DNA of 15,410 nt from Candidatus Babelota bacterium. GTDB taxonomy: Bacteria; Babelota; Babeliae; Babelales; Vermiphilaceae. Made by a program: the position numbers and the translations under genes. Positions 13,181 through 15,410 of the stretch are shown here, in pieces; positions within the stretch are counted from its first letter, which is position 1, and every line of letters begins with the position of its first letter. The notes below the pieces were generated by a model. It saw nothing but the letters and a program-made list of their open reading frames with translations. It ran no database searches and was not told where the DNA came from. The DNA lies in contig JABSSP010000012.1 of the NCBI GenBank assembly GCA_013213985.1, positions 1-15,410 of the forward strand, given 5' to 3'.

Positions 13181-14674
13181 ATGAATCGAAATAAAAAAGA
13201 AATGTGTCACAACATGAGATCTTATCTTGTAATACTCGCACTTTCAACTATTGCAACAACAAGCCTACCTCATAATGCTTCCCGTGATCTTGTTGGCGAT
13301 GATTATCATCGATTCCTCATGAAACCAACAAGCACTATCGATCAACTTTCCGTGCCGATTATCAAACTATCACCAGAAATAAAAAATGAAATTCAAGAAT
13401 ATCTTAATTCAACTGCAGATGATCTTACTCTTTTTATGGTCTACATAGCCGCAGACAATGACTTGCGATCTTTTGCCATCAGAAACATAAAACAAATGAC
13501 CCGCATTGGTTCAAATAAAAATCTTATAATTCTCGTTCACCTTGATATTCGATTGAAAAAAAATAAAAAAGTAACGCGTCGCTACCTCGTACTTAAAGAT
13601 AGGGTTATTCACTTAAATGCTGACGACGAACAAACACAACGCATGGACAGTGGAAACCCAAATACACTGATTTCATTTTGTAAATTTGCTATAGAAACCT
13701 TTCCCGCACAAAAACATGCCCTTATTTTATGGGACCATGGCACTGGAACCCTTAACCCAAAAAGAGGACGGATAGTAAGAGCTCATGAACGCTTTACCTT
13801 TAATCCAAAAACAGAACAATACGACCTTGATCGATCATCAAGCTACCTAGACCTCATAGAAACAGAAGAAGGGTGTTGTCGTGGAATATGCTGGGATGAT
13901 ACAACTGGGCACTATCTGTCTAGCCGAGATTTAGATTTTGCACTTAACAAAATAACCAATGACTTTCTTGGCGGAAAAAAACTCAATATACTTGCCTTTG
14001 ATGCCTGCTTAATGTCCATGCTTGAGGTTGCTAGTATAGCCAAATACTATGCAAAAATTATGATTAGCTCACAAGAGGTTATACTTGGACCAGGGTTCCA
14101 GTACACCAAAACGCTGGCCCCATTCGAACATGGTTCCCTAACTCATGTTGAATTTGCACAACACATCGTGCAAGAGTACGGAAAAGTATATAACACTATT
14201 ACCAGCGACTACACGCTCTCTGCAATAGATCTCCAAGGAGTCGAGGATCTTGAGAAAAATGTAGATGAAGTAGCACAATTGTTGAAAAAATGCTTATCAC
14301 GACAAATAAAACGGTCAGTAAAAAAAGCAATCTATGCAAGCCGCAGCAATCAGCTATGTACCCACTTTGACGAGAAAAGCTATATAGACCTTGATCACTT
14401 TTATCGCAACCTCTTGAAAAATCTCAATCTCTTTAGGTTGTCCGACAAAAGAAGACAACCCCAAATGATCGAAGAGCTGCGACACTTGCTCGAAGAAGGT
14501 AGAGAAATTATTAGGACCATAACAATCGCCAACGTAGTAGGTAAAAAACTAAGCAATGCTCGAGGGCTTTCAATCTACTTCCCTGAAAAATCCATTCATA
14601 ACTCATACCCCCAAGTGCCATTTTCACAAAACAATGCATGGCCTTCATTCTTAGCGCACTATCATAAATATTAA
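13181..14674 (+). CDS. secreted clostripain-family (C11) cysteine protease
   Basis: A 497-residue protein. ATG 13181 follows AAGGAGAAGCG, an excellent ribosome site, so I prefer it to an ATG at 13148. The signal peptide spans about residues 1-30 (core SYLVILALSTIATTS). The clostripain domain begins near 81 with LTLFMVYIAADNDL. The catalytic His is His186 in LWDHGTG and the nucleophile is Cys276 in FDACLMSM, in the order and spacing of family C11. SSQEVILGPGFQY (297-309) matches the substrate-pocket region after the Cys. C11 enzymes usually cut after Arg or Lys and are often secreted and self-processed. Basic stretches at 126-134 and 194-203 could be processing sites. Together with the M16 pair, it adds to an exported proteolytic set. 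Its stop codon lies inside a strong hairpin. Confidence 0.92.
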   Translation: MNRNKKEMCHNMRSYLVILALSTIATTSLPHNASRDLVGDDYHRFLMKPTSTIDQLSVPIIKLSPEIKNEIQEYLNSTADDLTLFMVYIAADNDLRSFAIRNIKQMTRIGSNKNLIILVHLDIRLKKNKKVTRRYLVLKDRVIHLNADDEQTQRMDSGNPNTLISFCKFAIETFPAQKHALILWDHGTGTLNPKRGRIVRAHERFTFNPKTEQYDLDRSSSYLDLIETEEGCCRGICWDDTTGHYLSSRDLDFALNKITNDFLGGKKLNILAFDACLMSMLEVASIAKYYAKIMISSQEVILGPGFQYTKTLAPFEHGSLTHVEFAQHIVQEYGKVYNTITSDYTLSAIDLQGVEDLEKNVDEVAQLLKKCLSRQIKRSVKKAIYASRSNQLCTHFDEKSYIDLDHFYRNLLKNLNLFRLSDKRRQPQMIEELRHLLEEGREIIRTITIANVVGKKLSNARGLSIYFPEKSIHNSYPQVPFSQNNAWPSFLAHYHKY

Positions 14675-14714
14675 TTGAAAATGGGGACCGCTGAAGGTCC
14701 CCATTTTCAATTAA
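14671..14714. terminator. 19-bp perfect hairpin terminator overlapping the clostripain stop codon
   Basis: TTAATTGAAAATGGGGACC (14671-14689) and its exact complement (14696-14714) flank the loop GCTGAA. The GC core GGGGACC/GGTCCCC is followed by ATTTTCAATT, which acts as the T-rich tail inside the stem. It is symmetrical and could work on both strands. The TAA stop is at 14672-14674. There is no long separate T run after the stem. Confidence 0.75.
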
Positions 14715-14732
14715 AGCAAACAAGAACTATAC

Positions 14733-14762
14733 TTGTAATAAAAAATACATCAGCAATACTAT
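14733..14762 (+). promoter_or_regulatory. weak putative promoter for the uracil-DNA glycosylase gene
   Basis: TTGTAA (14733-14738) and TACTAT (14757-14762) lie 18 bases apart, each matching four of six positions. The start would fall about ten bases before the ATG at 14778, giving a near-leaderless transcript. This would fit the lack of a clear ribosome site there. Confidence 0.3.
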
Positions 14763-14777
14763 AACGTTACAAGTGCT

Positions 14778-15368
14778 ATGACCCAAAAAGAACAAAAACA
14801 AAAATTATTAGAAAAACTTTATGTGCCTTACAAAAAACACAAAGACTGCCCCTTGGGACCACTCTGCAAAAGTACCGCTGTGTTCGGTGAAGGAAATGCA
14901 AACGCCAAACTAATGTTTATCGGCGAAGCGCCGGGAGCAAAGGAAGAAGAGCTCGGACGCCCCTTTGTTGGTAGGTCGGGGAAACTTTTGGATAAAATTT
15001 TGGCAGCATATGACACTAACCGAGAAGATGTTTATATAACCAATATTGTAAAATGCAGGCCACCAAAAAACCGCACCCCAACAAAAAAGGAAATTAATGC
15101 TTGCAAAGACCTTCTACACAATCAAATTAAAATAATTAAGCCCAAAGTTATGTGCACCCTTGGTGCATCTGCACTAGAAGGCCTCACGGGAAAACCAGTA
15201 AAAATAACAAAAGTGCGGGGAATTCCAACCAAACACAAAGATGTTATTCTGCTTCCAGCCTATCACCCGGCGTACATACTGCGCAATCCCAAGCAGCTAG
15301 AATTTCTCATGGCCGATATTCGAGAGGCCATAGAATTGAGCAAAAAACAACAATTAAAGCACAATTAG
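14778..15368 (+). CDS. uracil-DNA glycosylase, family 4/5 type (Fe-S)
   Basis: A 196-residue base-excision enzyme that removes uracil from DNA. Motif 1 is GEAPGAKEEELGRPFVG (49-65), whose GEAPG form points to family 4. YHPAYILRN (162-170) is the C-terminal motif with His163, and NIVKCRPPKNRTPT (89-102) is highly typical. The 4Fe-4S cluster of this family uses four Cys. Here Cys93 and Cys109 are clear and Cys24 is likely, but the usual C-x2-C at the start is H21-x2-C24, with Cys30 as the possible fourth ligand. The protein has no signal peptide and should be cytosolic. No good Shine-Dalgarno sequence precedes the ATG. The gene ends in TAG, and I see no convincing terminator in the remaining 42 bases. 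It complements the MutY-like enzyme in repair. Confidence 0.93.
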   Translation: MTQKEQKQKLLEKLYVPYKKHKDCPLGPLCKSTAVFGEGNANAKLMFIGEAPGAKEEELGRPFVGRSGKLLDKILAAYDTNREDVYITNIVKCRPPKNRTPTKKEINACKDLLHNQIKIIKPKVMCTLGASALEGLTGKPVKITKVRGIPTKHKDVILLPAYHPAYILRNPKQLEFLMADIREAIELSKKQQLKHN

Positions 15369-15410
15369 AAAAAAAAAACAAAGTGATAAAAATTAAAATC
15401 ACACAATGTG

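Noticed and set aside
15383..15402. GTGAT/ATCAC inverted repeat after the uracil-DNA glycosylase gene
   Set aside because: Only five pairs around a ten-base AT loop, with no T run; too weak to call a terminator.

Overview
The window is AT-rich bacterial DNA packed with genes. About ten protein-coding genes, one broken small gene and two strong terminators are visible. No rRNA, tRNA, CRISPR array or transposase was recognised. Most products carry an N-terminal signal peptide. The mix includes a delta-60 repeat protein, tandem secreted M16 peptidases, a clostripain-like protease, a shortened ComEC and small secreted proteins. Together with low G+C and standard Shine-Dalgarno sites, this resembles a reduced host-associated bacterium such as the Dependentiae (TM6/Babeliae). 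That placement is an impression from gene content, not proof. About 40 Trp codons in the intact genes are all TGG and every intact gene ends in TAA or TAG, so the standard bacterial code applies.

Layout. (1) 40-261 (+): small secreted protein. (2) 283-2570 (-): two overlapping genes for related exported proteins of unknown function. Each has two copies of a helical unit and a hydrophobic C-terminus. (3) 2754-3039 (+): promoter, G8 tract and a small signal-peptide ORF interrupted by TGA. (4) 3083-3901 (-): MutY-like glycosylase without an Fe-S cluster. (5) 4123-5486 (+): seven-repeat delta-60 protein broken by a one-base frameshift in a G run, ending inside a terminator. (6) 5490-10911 (-): two-gene operon of full-length M16 metallopeptidase paralogs, one with and one without a signal peptide, behind a good promoter. 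(7) 11000-11871 (-): alpha/beta hydrolase whose signal/anchor segment is one base out of frame at a T8 slippery tract. (8) 11976-13094 (+): ComEC-like DNA-uptake channel lacking its C-terminal part. (9) 13181-14674 (+): secreted C11 (clostripain) protease ending in a 19-bp perfect hairpin. (10) 14778-15368 (+): family-4-type uracil-DNA glycosylase.

How the genes may work together. The M16 pair and the C11 protease form an exported or partly exported proteolytic set. The MutY-like enzyme and the uracil-DNA glycosylase are base-excision repair enzymes, and ComEC is a DNA-import component. There is no obvious single pathway across the window. The least explained part is the paired exported repeat proteins at 283-2570. 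Three exported-protein genes carry disruptions: two single-base shifts in homopolymers and one stop codon. These could be assembly errors, decay, or slippage-based control, and raw reads would separate these.
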